Shown here in pieces: positions 34,150 to 42,410 of a stretch of 64,000 nt of DNA. The position numbers and the translations under genes were made by a program. The number at the start of each line of letters is the position of its first letter. Position 1 is the first letter of the stretch. The notes under the pieces were generated by a model that made no database searches, was not told the DNA's origin, and worked only from the letters and a program-made list of their open reading frames with translations. Source of the stretch: Hungatella hathewayi WAL-18680 (lineage in GTDB: Bacteria > Bacillota > Clostridia > Lachnospirales > Lachnospiraceae); the NCBI RefSeq assembly GCF_000235505.1, contig NZ_JH379027.1, forward strand, positions 62,001 to 126,000, written 5' to 3'.

Positions 34150-34689
34150 TTATTCATAGCATAAGTCCATCAGGATACCGCGGACTTCCTCCAGCAGCTC
34201 CTGGACGTGCTTTATGCTTGTTTTCTGCCTGCGGGCAATTTCCCTGACGCCATAGCCATCGGATTTTAAGCGCACCAGATCAAGCTGCTGCCTGGAGACT
34301 CTCCTGGCCAGGTCATGCAGCAGGAGTTTTACTTCCAGCTGTTCCATCATTTCATTACGAGATGGAATACTGTGCTCCAGCGGCGGACCATCAGGAGATA
34401 AGCTCACATGAAGGCTTACTACTTCAGCATTGCGCTTTTGGCTGCGGTTTGCTTTATAATAGTTGAGTAAATCGACCCTCATACAATTCCATGCAATCGT
34501 GCCGAATTTATACTTTTTCAGGCCGGCTTCTGTAAAATAACGCCGGACGGCCCGAAGGTAGCCGAATATCACCACATCGTAGAATTCCTCTTCGTCTAAG
34601 CTGTGAGCGTTTAAAAAAGCATAGACAAGCCCGTGATTTTCCTCGGCAAAATCTTTCTGTATATCTGATAATGGTATTTCAATCTTCAT
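34150..34689 (-). CDS. Sigma-70-like factor (mobile-element type)
   Basis: A 179-residue protein. Region 2-like sequence (GLVYAFLNAHSLDEEEFYDVVIFGYLRAVRRY, FGTIAWNCMRVDLLNYYKANR) is followed by a region 4-like helix-turn-helix (LDLVRLKSDGYGVREIARRQKTSIKHVQELLEEV). ATG 34689 was picked for the perfect AGGAGG site. It could direct transcription of transfer genes. A second such protein is at 41817-42395. A terminator-like hairpin lies just upstream. Confidence 0.75.
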   Translation of the reverse strand: MKIEIPLSDIQKDFAEENHGLVYAFLNAHSLDEEEFYDVVIFGYLRAVRRYFTEAGLKKYKFGTIAWNCMRVDLLNYYKANRSQKRNAEVVSLHVSLSPDGPPLEHSIPSRNEMMEQLEVKLLLHDLARRVSRQQLDLVRLKSDGYGVREIARRQKTSIKHVQELLEEVRGILMDLCYE

Positions 34690-34699
34690 AGCTCCTCCT

Positions 34700-34742
34700 A
34701 AAAAAGAGGACACCCCCGGCCCAAAACCGGAGATGTCCTTTG
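34700..34742 (-). terminator. Terminator between the Cys-containing gene and the sigma-like gene
   Basis: On the minus strand AAAGGACATCTCCGG pairs with CCGGGGGTGTCCTCTTT and runs into TTTTTT, ending two to three bases before the sigma-like gene's ribosome site. The sigma-like gene may therefore be expressed only by readthrough. Confidence 0.7.
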
Positions 34743-34778
34743 CTGACGTATTGATCGTTTCAATGCTGTTAAAAACCA

Positions 34779-35609
34779 TTAAGCGGGTAAGGCTTCCCGT
34801 TCCCCGTCAATCGCGGACGGAAGGGAAAAATTACCGTTTTTATCCCCGGGCAGTGTGCCTGTCTCAAGGTAATCACAGCCATCATCATGCAGCTCCTCGG
34901 TAGATGCTGCGCGCTGCTGAAGAATTCCCTTTACCTGTTCTTTAAAGCCGTCGGCATAAGCGCGTATCTGCACCAGCTCCTCGCCAGTGAAGTCATACAG
35001 ACGGCGGAAGGTGGCGACACTGTAATCATTTGTGCCGTTGTTCATCTTTTTAAGCCCAATCTGCACCACGCTGCCAAAGGTCGCCCGCCGGCGAATCGCA
35101 AAGGACTGGTTTAAAAACTCACGGAAGGGGCTGATACTGGTGGGCGGAAGGGTCAGCTGAATCGGCATATATTCACCGCTGCGGAGCAGATAGAGAATCC
35201 GCATATTTTTGCAGGCCTTGGCTTTTCCGTTGGAATCAGTGCCAAAGCGGTTTAAGGCACAGGCAGCGCAGGCGCCTCCCGGATCGCCAATTCCCTGCTT
35301 CCCGTCTACGGAGGAACAGAGCGGGGCGGTATTATCATCGTACTCGCTTCCTTCCGGCCAATAGGCGCAGGTGGCGTGATTGTGAAGAATTACGCCTACC
35401 AGCGTCTTTGCGTAGTCAGGGTTTTCAGGAGCGTCGGACGGAAGCTCAAACTGAATGGTGCCGCCTGCCGGGATTTTTACCCGCTGAAAGCTCATCTGCA
35501 GACCGTCCATATCCTCGGCCAGTTCCTCGGTGCTGAATTCGCTTTCCACCATAGCCGGCAGTAAAAATTTCTCATTTTCCATTAAAGCAGTCGTATTCTG
35601 GTTATACAT
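34779..35609 (-). CDS. Hypothetical protein with four-Cys motif and SSB-like tail
   Basis: A 276-residue protein frequent in Clostridia conjugative elements. A Cys-rich centre (TCAYWPEG, GGACAACALNRFGT, KACKNMRILYLLRSGE; about 84-145) could bind zinc. A hydrophobic beta-rich block (PIQLTLPPTSISPF) follows. The last residues, DGEREALPA, closely match DGERETLPE at the end of the SSB encoded at 37678. This suggests a shared binding partner and a role with single-stranded DNA; the function is inferred only. Confidence 0.55.
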   Translation of the reverse strand: MYNQNTTALMENEKFLLPAMVESEFSTEELAEDMDGLQMSFQRVKIPAGGTIQFELPSDAPENPDYAKTLVGVILHNHATCAYWPEGSEYDDNTAPLCSSVDGKQGIGDPGGACAACALNRFGTDSNGKAKACKNMRILYLLRSGEYMPIQLTLPPTSISPFREFLNQSFAIRRRATFGSVVQIGLKKMNNGTNDYSVATFRRLYDFTGEELVQIRAYADGFKEQVKGILQQRAASTEELHDDGCDYLETGTLPGDKNGNFSLPSAIDGEREALPA

Positions 35610-35640
35610 ATTGTTTTCCTCCTCTGGTAAGGCCGCTCAT

Positions 35641-36711
35641 TTATGCGGCCATCTGGTTAATTTTGTTCCACTGTCTCGGGGGCATGGTTAAAATCTTATA
35701 CCCGATGCTTTCCAGCGTCGTAGCCCTGTCATAGCTTTCTACATTCTGGCTGTGCCTGGTAACAGCGTTGGACAGCCCGTAGAGAGTTAAATCGTTGCCT
35801 TCAATCAAATGCTGAAGAACACCGGCACTCTCGTCTTCGGTAATATGGAAGTCCCGGCTCGTCAACCGGACAATTTCAGGAACGTCCACCGTATTCATTT
35901 TGGCGGTAGTCGCATTTCGCATAATGTCTATTACCTGGGAAAAACGTGCTTCCTCCACGGCTGCTTTTACCGTATCCTCAATCTTCTTTACAAAAGCGTG
36001 ATCCTCCGCAGCCAGCGTTTCCTCGGAATATAACTGGAAATTTTCTTCCAGTGTATTGATCCGTCCCGTATGATACTGGCGTGTCCTGGCGTCATTTACT
36101 ACCATCCCATTCTTACATACCAACCGGTATACAAGGGGCTGTATATTTACAGAACCTTGTCCGACCTCGCTGTTGGAGATAATCAATCCGGCCTGGACAA
36201 TATCGCCGGGGACAACCTCTGCTTCGAGGCGTGTATTGACAATCTTCATGTACATTCGACTCTCTGTAATCTGGCAGCTCTCAAAATGAGCGCCTTCCAT
36301 CTGGCCGATGATGGGAAGTACCACTTTGGCTATCTCCATATTGTCAATGCGCCGGTAACGGTTGCTTAAAAAGGCGCGTGCCGTTCCGCCGATGGTCCGC
36401 AGCATACGCTTGGCCGGTTCCCGGTTAAACCAGGAATTGACGTTCTCAGCCAGAAGCTCCGGGTAATCAGTCCGCATACGGTCATAATAGTCTGCGGGTA
36501 TCTTTAAATAGCTGCCGACCTGCCGGTGGGCAATGGAATTGATTTCAAAGGGTTCCAACGCCTCCGCTTGATTGTCATACATATGCAGGTAGAGCTGATT
36601 TCCGCTGGGTTCCAGTTTGAGGCTCCTGGTATCCACCAGATAATCTTCCTTTAACTGATTCTGACGTGTGATTTCAGCAGCCATTTCCTGCAGGGAAATA
36701 CCTTCTTTCAT
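35641..36711 (-). CDS. DUF932 domain protein
   Basis: A 356-residue protein of the DUF932 (phage/plasmid-like) family. Recognisable features are FEINSIAHRQVGSYLKIPADYYDRM (about 76-100), RAFLSNRYRRIDN (about 132-144) and a central beta-rich core ending VCKNGMVV. Proteins of this family are often next to SSB and recombination genes on mobile elements and may aid DNA metabolism. It lies 31 bases from the next gene. Confidence 0.75.
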   Translation of the reverse strand: MKEGISLQEMAAEITRQNQLKEDYLVDTRSLKLEPSGNQLYLHMYDNQAEALEPFEINSIAHRQVGSYLKIPADYYDRMRTDYPELLAENVNSWFNREPAKRMLRTIGGTARAFLSNRYRRIDNMEIAKVVLPIIGQMEGAHFESCQITESRMYMKIVNTRLEAEVVPGDIVQAGLIISNSEVGQGSVNIQPLVYRLVCKNGMVVNDARTRQYHTGRINTLEENFQLYSEETLAAEDHAFVKKIEDTVKAAVEEARFSQVIDIMRNATTAKMNTVDVPEIVRLTSRDFHITEDESAGVLQHLIEGNDLTLYGLSNAVTRHSQNVESYDRATTLESIGYKILTMPPRQWNKINQMAA

Positions 36712-36743
36712 TTGTAATATTCACTCCTTCCGTAACTTGCGCC

Positions 36744-37559
36744 TTACCAGGTGACTACAATCCCGGTATCGGTTATCTTCGCCGCCAGACCATTGCGCTC
36801 AAACACCTTAACCAACCGGGGCCAGTAGGTTCTTTCCGGAAAGGCGGGCAGTTGTTCCTGCGCTACCTCCTCATTGTCCTGGCGGATACAGATATTCCCA
36901 TTTTCATAAAGGGTCAAGCTGTTGTGTCCGCGCGAGTTTAAGTCGGCCATAAGCGTTTCCAGTATCTTTCTGCCCTGCACCTCATACCATATTTGCGGGT
37001 CTACTGGCTGACGGTTGGGCGGCGCCTTGTGTTCCTCGTCCGGCGCAGCTCCAATATGAGACAGAGGAACAATTTTCACCATACTACAGTCGATATTTGC
37101 CTGCTGATCCACAGTTACGTCCGCATGGTCAAAATCAGGAATGCCATAAACGCGGATTCGTCCGATTCCTCCATAAACGGCAAGCCGTTCCGGTTCCTTT
37201 TCGCACCAGGACCAGGTAACATCTGGATAAGCGGCCCGTAAGTAGCTGGAAATACGATGGTTTACGTGTCGGAGCAACAAATGTTCCATCGGCGCCCCTT
37301 CCTTTTTTTCTTTTGCCTGGGGAGCCGGAGTGTAAATTCCGTCTGCATAAAGCCGTTTAAGCCGGTATTTCCGCTGCTGGCGTCTCTTTGCCTGACGCAT
37401 ATAGGGGAGCAGGAGAATCACTATAATCCATGAGCCCCACAGAGAAAAAACGCCTAACAGAAGCCAGGTCTGCATATCTCCTCTTACCAGCGCGAGAATA
37501 GCGATTACGATTCCTACAAGAATACTGATGCTGCCCCACAGGGCTTTGTCTTTTTTCAT
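36744..37559 (-). CDS. Membrane-anchored hypothetical protein
   Basis: A protein of about 271 residues with two N-terminal hydrophobic helices (SISILVGIVIAILALVRG and LLLGVFSLWGSWIIVILLLPY), then a basic linker and a cytoplasmic domain of about 180 residues. No known domain. Two in-frame ATG codons (37571, 37559) are possible; GAGAGG fits the second better. It may link the DNA-processing genes to the membrane. Confidence 0.55.
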   Translation of the reverse strand: MKKDKALWGSISILVGIVIAILALVRGDMQTWLLLGVFSLWGSWIIVILLLPYMRQAKRRQQRKYRLKRLYADGIYTPAPQAKEKKEGAPMEHLLLRHVNHRISSYLRAAYPDVTWSWCEKEPERLAVYGGIGRIRVYGIPDFDHADVTVDQQANIDCSMVKIVPLSHIGAAPDEEHKAPPNRQPVDPQIWYEVQGRKILETLMADLNSRGHNSLTLYENGNICIRQDNEEVAQEQLPAFPERTYWPRLVKVFERNGLAAKITDTGIVVTW

Positions 37560-37595
37560 TATTTCTTTCATCCTCTCTTTGTAATTTTCCGGAAA

Positions 37596-37658
37596 TAAAA
37601 AAAGAGGAACCGCACTAAGCTTTCAGTTTCTTTCTGAAAAACTTAATGTGGTTCCTCT
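37596..37658 (-). terminator. Strong terminator after ssb
   Basis: A stem of about 17 base pairs (AGAGGAACCACATTAAG against CTTAGTGCGGTTCCTCT on the minus strand) is followed by TTTTTTTATTT. Confidence 0.85.
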
Positions 37659-37677
37659 CAATGAGCTGGAGTCTCAA

Positions 37678-38103
37678 TCACTCCGGCAGGGTCTCGCGTT
37701 CACCGTCCAATATCTCCAGGGGTGGAAGGCTATTGGCTGGCGCCGCTGTTTCCTGGCAGTCCGGTAAACTTAACTTTTGATCCTTCGATTGCCAGTCGGG
37801 CAAAAAGCCGCAGTTGTCTAAGTAAACCTTCAGACGTTTTGTTTTGACATCGCCGTTCTGGCTGGTGCAGTCCACCAGCTCCTGGGAGCCGGAGATCCAG
37901 ATCATGCTGCCCTTCTTAATTTTCAGGCGTATGAGCCGCAGAGCGTCCTCGCCCCATGTCCAAACCTGATAGTAAATAGTTCTCTGCCCGTTTCCAAAGC
38001 CAATATGCTCGGCAAGGTCAAAACAGACATAAGGGGTTTGCTTTTGGCTCTGCTTTAGCTGCAAATCTGCAGTCACATAGCCAAATACGAAAACCTGTGC
38101 CAT
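37678..38103 (-). CDS. ssb: Single-stranded DNA-binding protein with unusual C terminus
   Basis: A 141-residue SSB with an OB fold: AQVFVFGYVTADLQLKQSQK, FDLAEHIGFGNGQRTIYYQVWTWGEDALRLI and KKGSMIWISGSQEL. The usual acidic tip ending in IPF is absent. The protein ends ILDGERETLPE, like the gene at 34779. It binds single-stranded transfer or replication intermediates. ATG 38103 follows AAAGGAG. A long leader with an attenuator hairpin lies upstream. Confidence 0.82.
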   Translation of the reverse strand: MAQVFVFGYVTADLQLKQSQKQTPYVCFDLAEHIGFGNGQRTIYYQVWTWGEDALRLIRLKIKKGSMIWISGSQELVDCTSQNGDVKTKRLKVYLDNCGFLPDWQSKDQKLSLPDCQETAAPANSLPPLEILDGERETLPE

Positions 38104-38135
38104 AACACTCCTTTCTGCCAAAGGCTTTTATATCT

Positions 38136-38197
38136 ATATAAAAAGTGCCAGCAGACAAGACCGGCCGTAGAATGGCGCGGTAATACCACTGACACTT
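38136..38197 (-). promoter_or_regulatory. Attenuator-like hairpin in the ssb leader
   Basis: On the minus strand AAGTGTCAG (38197-38189) pairs with CTGGCACTT (38151-38143), one G-U pair, followed by TTTTTATATAG. It lies between the promoter at 38301-38329 and ssb. Confidence 0.55.
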
Positions 38198-38266
38198 GAT
38201 TACAAACTTGACAACGTGTGCAATGCGGGCTTCTTCCGCTATATGGAGCATTGTCCATATCCCATA

Positions 38267-38276
38267 GGGGGGGGGG
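38267..38276. repeat. Ten-G homopolymer in the ssb leader
   Basis: A run of ten G (ten C in the ssb leader RNA) lies between the ssb promoter and gene. Such tracts are prone to slippage. Another inverted repeat, CAATGC...GCATTG, spans 38221-38253. Confidence 0.8.
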
Positions 38277-38300
38277 CGCACAAAAATCATTTACAGAGCA

Positions 38301-38329
38301 AGTATAACACTATATATAGTATATGTCAA
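38301..38329 (-). promoter_or_regulatory. Promoter of the ssb leader
   Basis: On the minus strand TTGACA (38324-38329) and TATACT (38301-38306) are separated by 17 bases. An 11-base repeat ATATATAGTAT occurs at 38310 and again at about 38344, a possible operator pair. Confidence 0.65.
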
Positions 38330-38386
38330 GATAATGCAATCAATATATAGTATAAATGTATTGCCAATATACAATATGTAGCGATT

Positions 38387-39226
38387 TTATTCCTGCAACA
38401 GCCTGCCGATACGCTCCACAGTATCCAGCACTTCTGAAAACAGGAGCTTTCCGATATAGGGATTTTCTGCGGTATATTTATGCCAGAAGGATACCAGCAT
38501 CGGTTCTTCGCGGATATCCTGCAATATTTCTTCCCAGTCTGCCAAGGCACTGGCAGAGCCGCGCTTCTTAGCTGTGTGAGCCACGGCCATGCGCAGGATA
38601 TCCGGACGGATTTCTGAATACCGTTCCCTGTATAGGGTATGTAGGTCATAAAAGTCTCTTGCCCTCGTGGTTCCAATATTCCGGCGAATGATGGTTTCAT
38701 ATTTTTCAGCAAGGATCGTCTCCAGAGTGTAGGCCATAACCGGCACTGTTTTATGTTCAAACAGAAGTGGGTAATCATACTGGATTGCCGCGGGGGTAAT
38801 CTCGTCTCCGGTGGTAATGTCTAACTTCATAGGGCTGTTGATTTTTCCGTACCGTGCGTCGATATGTACACGGAAATTGCTGTACGTGTCATCCTCACGG
38901 ATTGGTTCTATCTTACGAAAAGAAAAGTCTATCCCATCGCCAACGTCAATAGACAGGATCTCCTTAATGACAGAAGTTATTTCCGGTTCCTCCATCCGGA
39001 TTCCCCGCACGGTCGTATCCATGTCAATGGTGGTGCGCTCTTCAATGCCAAGCATGGACGAGATTAACAGTCCGCCCTTTAATATAAAATTTTTCCGATA
39101 GCGCGAGCCTGCCAGACGCTCCAGGACCCGCTCGAACAAAAACATTTGCAGAACCTCCTGGGGACGCAGGTTTTTCTGCGCTGCCATGTTGCGGATTGTC
39201 CCCTTTAGTTGTTCCGGTGTTTTCAT
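38387..39226 (-). CDS. abiEii: AbiEii-type nucleotidyltransferase toxin
   Basis: A 279-residue protein of the AbiEii/AbiGii family. It has FILKGGLLISSMLGIEERTTIDMDTTVRG (about 44-72), where GG..S and the acidic TxDxD-type site form the nucleotidyltransferase centre, then KLDITTGDEI and KYETIIRRNIGTTRARDFYDLHTL. Such toxins modify tRNA acceptor ends and stop growth during phage infection. It overlaps the antitoxin gene by four bases (ATGA). It starts after GGAGG. Confidence 0.85.
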   Translation of the reverse strand: MKTPEQLKGTIRNMAAQKNLRPQEVLQMFLFERVLERLAGSRYRKNFILKGGLLISSMLGIEERTTIDMDTTVRGIRMEEPEITSVIKEILSIDVGDGIDFSFRKIEPIREDDTYSNFRVHIDARYGKINSPMKLDITTGDEITPAAIQYDYPLLFEHKTVPVMAYTLETILAEKYETIIRRNIGTTRARDFYDLHTLYRERYSEIRPDILRMAVAHTAKKRGSASALADWEEILQDIREEPMLVSFWHKYTAENPYIGKLLFSEVLDTVERIGRLLQE

Positions 39227-39822
39227 GAGAGTACCTCCATATATGTTCTGATTTGTTCTTCAATTCCAAATTTTTTTCCGTATTTCAATAATTTCCGGCA
39301 GTCTGACCCGGAGCGGAAGTAATCCTTCAGAGCCTGGGTGTAGAGCTGCATATCCACATTTTTCTTATCCCGAATTATGTCACAGAGACAGCGCTCCCTG
39401 TCGTACAGGCGGATCAGACCACCTTGAGGCGATGTTGTTTCCGTTATGCCGATACTGTACATGGCGCTCATGACATAGTGAAAACGCGCCTGGGGATAAT
39501 CCCTTTTTATAGTGGATATATTTGTTCCCTGCGGAACCGTCATATCAATAAAATGGGGCGTCCGGTCAGACAAACCCCAGAAATACAGCGCGGTCCCATA
39601 AGAAAAAATGGCTTTTGCACTTCTTATCTGCAGCGCCACATATTCATCGGGCAGATCCCCATGGAGCGTGTACAGCCCCTTGCGGATACGGACCAGACGG
39701 TTATCCTCCACATATTTTTTTAGCACAGCACGGCTGATCCCCAAACGCTCCACCTGCTTTGTGGATACAATTCCATTTCCGTCAGCCGCAAGCTCCTTTA
39801 CCTTTAACCAGATATCATCCAT
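39223..39822 (-). CDS. abiEi: AbiEi-type antitoxin and autorepressor
   Basis: A 199-residue protein with an N-terminal winged helix (GIVSTKQVERLGISRAVLKKYVEDNRLVRIRKGLYTL, about 16-54) and the AbiEi C-terminal domain (KAIFSYGTALYFWGLSDRTPHFIDMTVPQG). It should neutralise AbiEii and repress the operon. An 11-base inverted repeat overlaps the promoter (39843-39889). The pair probably stabilises the element as well as giving phage defence. Confidence 0.85.
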   Translation of the reverse strand: MDDIWLKVKELAADGNGIVSTKQVERLGISRAVLKKYVEDNRLVRIRKGLYTLHGDLPDEYVALQIRSAKAIFSYGTALYFWGLSDRTPHFIDMTVPQGTNISTIKRDYPQARFHYVMSAMYSIGITETTSPQGGLIRLYDRERCLCDIIRDKKNVDMQLYTQALKDYFRSGSDCRKLLKYGKKFGIEEQIRTYMEVLS

Positions 39823-39842
39823 CTTTGCACGCCCCCTTTGGT

Positions 39843-39889
39843 TTTACATTCATACTTTACATTATAAAATATTAAAGCATGAATGTAAA
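39843..39889 (-). promoter_or_regulatory. abiE promoter with inverted-repeat operator
   Basis: TTTACATTCAT (39843-39853) and ATGAATGTAAA (39879-39889) are perfect inverted repeats. On the minus strand TTTACA (39884-39889), a 17-base spacer and TATAAT (39861-39866) form the promoter, so the repeats flank and overlap it. Confidence 0.75.
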
Positions 39890-39911
39890 TAAAAGCTTAT
39901 CTGATTTTACT

Positions 39912-40547
39912 TTAATTTATGGCGGCGTCTTCAGACGCTAGGTCCGGTATGTGGTTCATAAAGCGGTAATAGTCGTCCAGCAGGTAAAACTCGTACTTTG
40001 TCGCATTAGGCTTCCTGTACCGGAAAATCAGTCCATAAATGTTTCCGGTCCCGTCCAGTCCCAGTTGACCGAGCCAGCAGGTCATAACATGGCCGTTGCG
40101 ATACCAGAGACGGATATCTAAAAATTCTTTTTCCGTTACCAGACCCTTAGACACGATCCTGCGGACGGTCTCATCATCTATGAGCGGATAAACCAAAAAG
40201 TGCCGGTAAAGATCGTCCGTAAGCCCTAAAGCCTGCTGCAGGGTCAAGGGATTGGGATGTTCCAGCCACCAGAGGGTAATGCTCTCAAAGTCATTCAGAC
40301 AGGGCTTCGGCTCCAAAGCATGGAAACTTTTAAGAAAAGCCTTTACCTCTTCGATGTCCGGGGGTGACGGAAGGTCTATTTCCCGGACAGATCCATTTTG
40401 GTACTCGAAGGCCAGCTTATCACCAGCTTTGTCCTCCAGCAACATGGAAGTCCTGGAGATAGGATACAACAGGAATTCTTCCAGATAAAATTTTTCCTTT
40501 AAATAACTATAGATTTTATATTGCTCTATCGTGCCCGGTTTATACAA
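39912..40547 (-). CDS. Hypothetical protein
   Basis: A 211-residue cytoplasmic protein that starts with TTG after AAAGGAGG. Visible segments are LAFEYQNGSVREIDLPSPPDIEE and a C-terminal NATKYEFYLLDDYYRFMNHIPDL. No recognised domain. It is in the same direction as the following conjugation-linked genes and separated from abiE by the operator. Confidence 0.5.
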   Translation of the reverse strand: MYKPGTIEQYKIYSYLKEKFYLEEFLLYPISRTSMLLEDKAGDKLAFEYQNGSVREIDLPSPPDIEEVKAFLKSFHALEPKPCLNDFESITLWWLEHPNPLTLQQALGLTDDLYRHFLVYPLIDDETVRRIVSKGLVTEKEFLDIRLWYRNGHVMTCWLGQLGLDGTGNIYGLIFRYRKPNATKYEFYLLDDYYRFMNHIPDLASEDAAIN

Positions 40548-40592
40548 AAGTACCCTCCTTTCATGGTATCTATAGAGGAAATAGGACTGGGC

Positions 40593-41060
40593 CTATTTAA
40601 TTTCTGCATGATATTCTAATAATTTTTCGTACCCAAGAAACGTGTTGGTTGACAGCATGGTATCCAGATAGTCGTTTCCCAGGACAGGGGAGTTTTCATT
40701 TTGAAAATAAAAGCAATATTTCTCCCCGGTTTGTACGGCAGTATGGCTGCTGAAGAGAAGAGAGTGTTCCCTGCCAGACAGATCTGTGATCTGAACCCTT
40801 TTGTACTTTCGCAAAGGGGATACGGTGATACCGGTACAGGTTCCGGAGATGGCTGCGTATGCATCCCTTCGTATGATATTCCACAGCGACACGGAGCGAA
40901 ACAGACAGAAAAGGAATATGACGCCGCTCATGGAGAGGAGCATGGAGTCAGCGGAAACCATATAGACCATGAAACTGACAATCACACCGGCAGTTCCGGT
41001 CAAGAGGGTAAGATACAATTTCCTTTTCAAAACGCGGGGGTATTTGTTCCATTTTTTCAT
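40593..41060 (-). CDS. Small membrane protein
   Basis: A 155-residue protein with two N-terminal hydrophobic helices (LYLTLLTGTAGVIVSFMVYMV and LLSMSGVIFLFCLFRSVSLW), then a beta-rich cytoplasmic domain (GITVSPLRKYKRVQITDLSG, EKYCFYFQNENS). The ATG at 41060 has AAAGGA ten bases upstream. It is four to five bases from the preceding gene and likely coupled to it. No family recognised. Confidence 0.5.
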   Translation of the reverse strand: MKKWNKYPRVLKRKLYLTLLTGTAGVIVSFMVYMVSADSMLLSMSGVIFLFCLFRSVSLWNIIRRDAYAAISGTCTGITVSPLRKYKRVQITDLSGREHSLLFSSHTAVQTGEKYCFYFQNENSPVLGNDYLDTMLSTNTFLGYEKLLEYHAEIK

Positions 41061-41065
41061 AAATG

Positions 41066-41761
41066 TCAAATCCTTTCAAAAATAATCTGCTTACGCAGGT
41101 ACAGATTTGCAACAGCCAGGACAACAGGCTTGCTGTTGGAGCTGGATTTAACCAGATAGGCAATATTGTCGCTGGTGGTGTCCCTGTCATCATAAAGCTT
41201 GTCAAGCACACTTTCCTCGTTGGGCAGACTGTGAATTCCCTTTTCCACACATTTGATGATTTCCGCTGTGGACATCAGGGTCTGTCCGGCCAGGCGCATT
41301 ACCTGCTTTTCCCCGGCTGTCCGCTTGTCCCCACAAAGAAGCCTGCGGGCCATGGACAAAGGCACATCCTTCACCAGCACAAGCTTTAAGAATGAAAACA
41401 GCCGGAGGGGAAAGCTGCCGGAGGCCGGTATGATATACATAGTGCTTAACAAGTCATATAAAGCGTCATAATCAGTTGCTCCGCTTCCGGAGACCAGCAG
41501 CCCACGGATCAGCAGACGCTCCACGCAGGCGTTCCATGTACGGTCTGCCTGAAAGCTGTAATCGAGTACCGCCTTATTGTAAAGCTCTCCAATTTCGTTC
41601 TTCCTGGCAATCCGCCAGTTTAAGCTGCTCCAAACCAGCATTTCCTGTAAATCAACCATGTAGTCCTTCCCTCCCAGCACGATAACCGGATAGGAGCGGC
41701 CGGGGCTGTCAGTTCTTTTTTCCATACGGCCAACAGCAGTAAATAGTGTCTTTAACGTCAT
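41066..41761 (-). CDS. Hypothetical helical protein
   Basis: A 231-residue protein starting MTLKTLFTAVGRMEKR, with AAAGGAGG before the ATG. The frame extends upstream into the sigma-like gene but without support. The central and C-terminal regions appear helical (PLRLFSFLKLVLVKDVPLSMARRLL). A conserved-looking Ser/Lys end (IIFERI) closes it. Probably a conjugation-linked accessory; no domain assigned. Confidence 0.5.
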   Translation of the reverse strand: MTLKTLFTAVGRMEKRTDSPGRSYPVIVLGGKDYMVDLQEMLVWSSLNWRIARKNEIGELYNKAVLDYSFQADRTWNACVERLLIRGLLVSGSGATDYDALYDLLSTMYIIPASGSFPLRLFSFLKLVLVKDVPLSMARRLLCGDKRTAGEKQVMRLAGQTLMSTAEIIKCVEKGIHSLPNEESVLDKLYDDRDTTSDNIAYLVKSSSNSKPVVLAVANLYLRKQIIFERI

Positions 41762-41816
41762 AGTAAATACCTCCTTTATCTGTTCCTTACGGTTGAAGCG
41801 CCGCCTTTTCAACAGG

Positions 41817-42395
41817 CTACCGGACACTGTCCAGAAATTTTCTGTCCTCCCGCAGCTTATAAGCGGAGCGGGAAATCCAGGCCCCCACATGAGAGGACGG
41901 CACGCCGTACATCTGTGCAATCTCCTTAATGGTAAGGCCCTTTATTTTTAATTCCAGAGCCTCGATTCCCAGCCGCGCGATGCCGTTATAATCCTGCTTC
42001 CTGGATTCCAGCAGTTCGAGCGTCTCCAGCATGGAAATATGTGCGCTGAATCCATCGACACGGTTTAAGACGGCGCCATCGGCAATCAACTCCCCCTGTT
42101 CACCAATCTCCAGCCGGGTGAAGTGACGCTGTTTGTCGCACATAGTCCGGCAGTAGGAGAGCAGCCCGTTGCGGACAACCTTTCTTGCATAAGTGGAAAA
42201 CTGGGATAGGGACGGGTCATAGGAGACAGCGGCCCTGCATAGCCAGACACAACCCTCCTGGAATAAATCGTCATAGCTAAAGCCGTAAATCCTCTCATTT
42301 ACATGGATGTTCAATAGAATCACCCAATGGACAACGGACATGTGTTCTGTTACCAGGCACCTCTGTTCTTCTGTCAGGATACCGTCTTTCCTCAT
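41817..42395 (-). CDS. Second sigma-70-like factor
   Basis: A 192-residue protein. Region 2-like: FSYDDLFQEGCVWLCRAAVSYDPSLSQFSTYARKVVRNGLLSY (about 39-81). Region 4-like: IARLGIEALELKIKGLTIKEIAQMYGVPSSHVGAWISRSAYKLRED (about 137-183). It starts after GGGAGG. With the factor at 34150 it makes two element-encoded sigma-like proteins, probably controlling different gene sets. Confidence 0.78.
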   Translation of the reverse strand: MRKDGILTEEQRCLVTEHMSVVHWVILLNIHVNERIYGFSYDDLFQEGCVWLCRAAVSYDPSLSQFSTYARKVVRNGLLSYCRTMCDKQRHFTRLEIGEQGELIADGAVLNRVDGFSAHISMLETLELLESRKQDYNGIARLGIEALELKIKGLTIKEIAQMYGVPSSHVGAWISRSAYKLREDRKFLDSVR

Positions 42396-42410
42396 AAATG
42401 CCGCCTCCCT

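Noticed and set aside
37603-37658. Long inverted repeat considered as a mobile-element end or attachment site
   Set aside because: It is directly after ssb with a T-run and fits a simple intrinsic terminator.
38018-38290. Minus-strand 90-codon ORF in the ssb leader, reading through the ten-G tract as proline codons
   Set aside because: It overlaps ssb in another frame, has no ribosome site and no conserved-looking sequence. It remains possible only as a short leader peptide.
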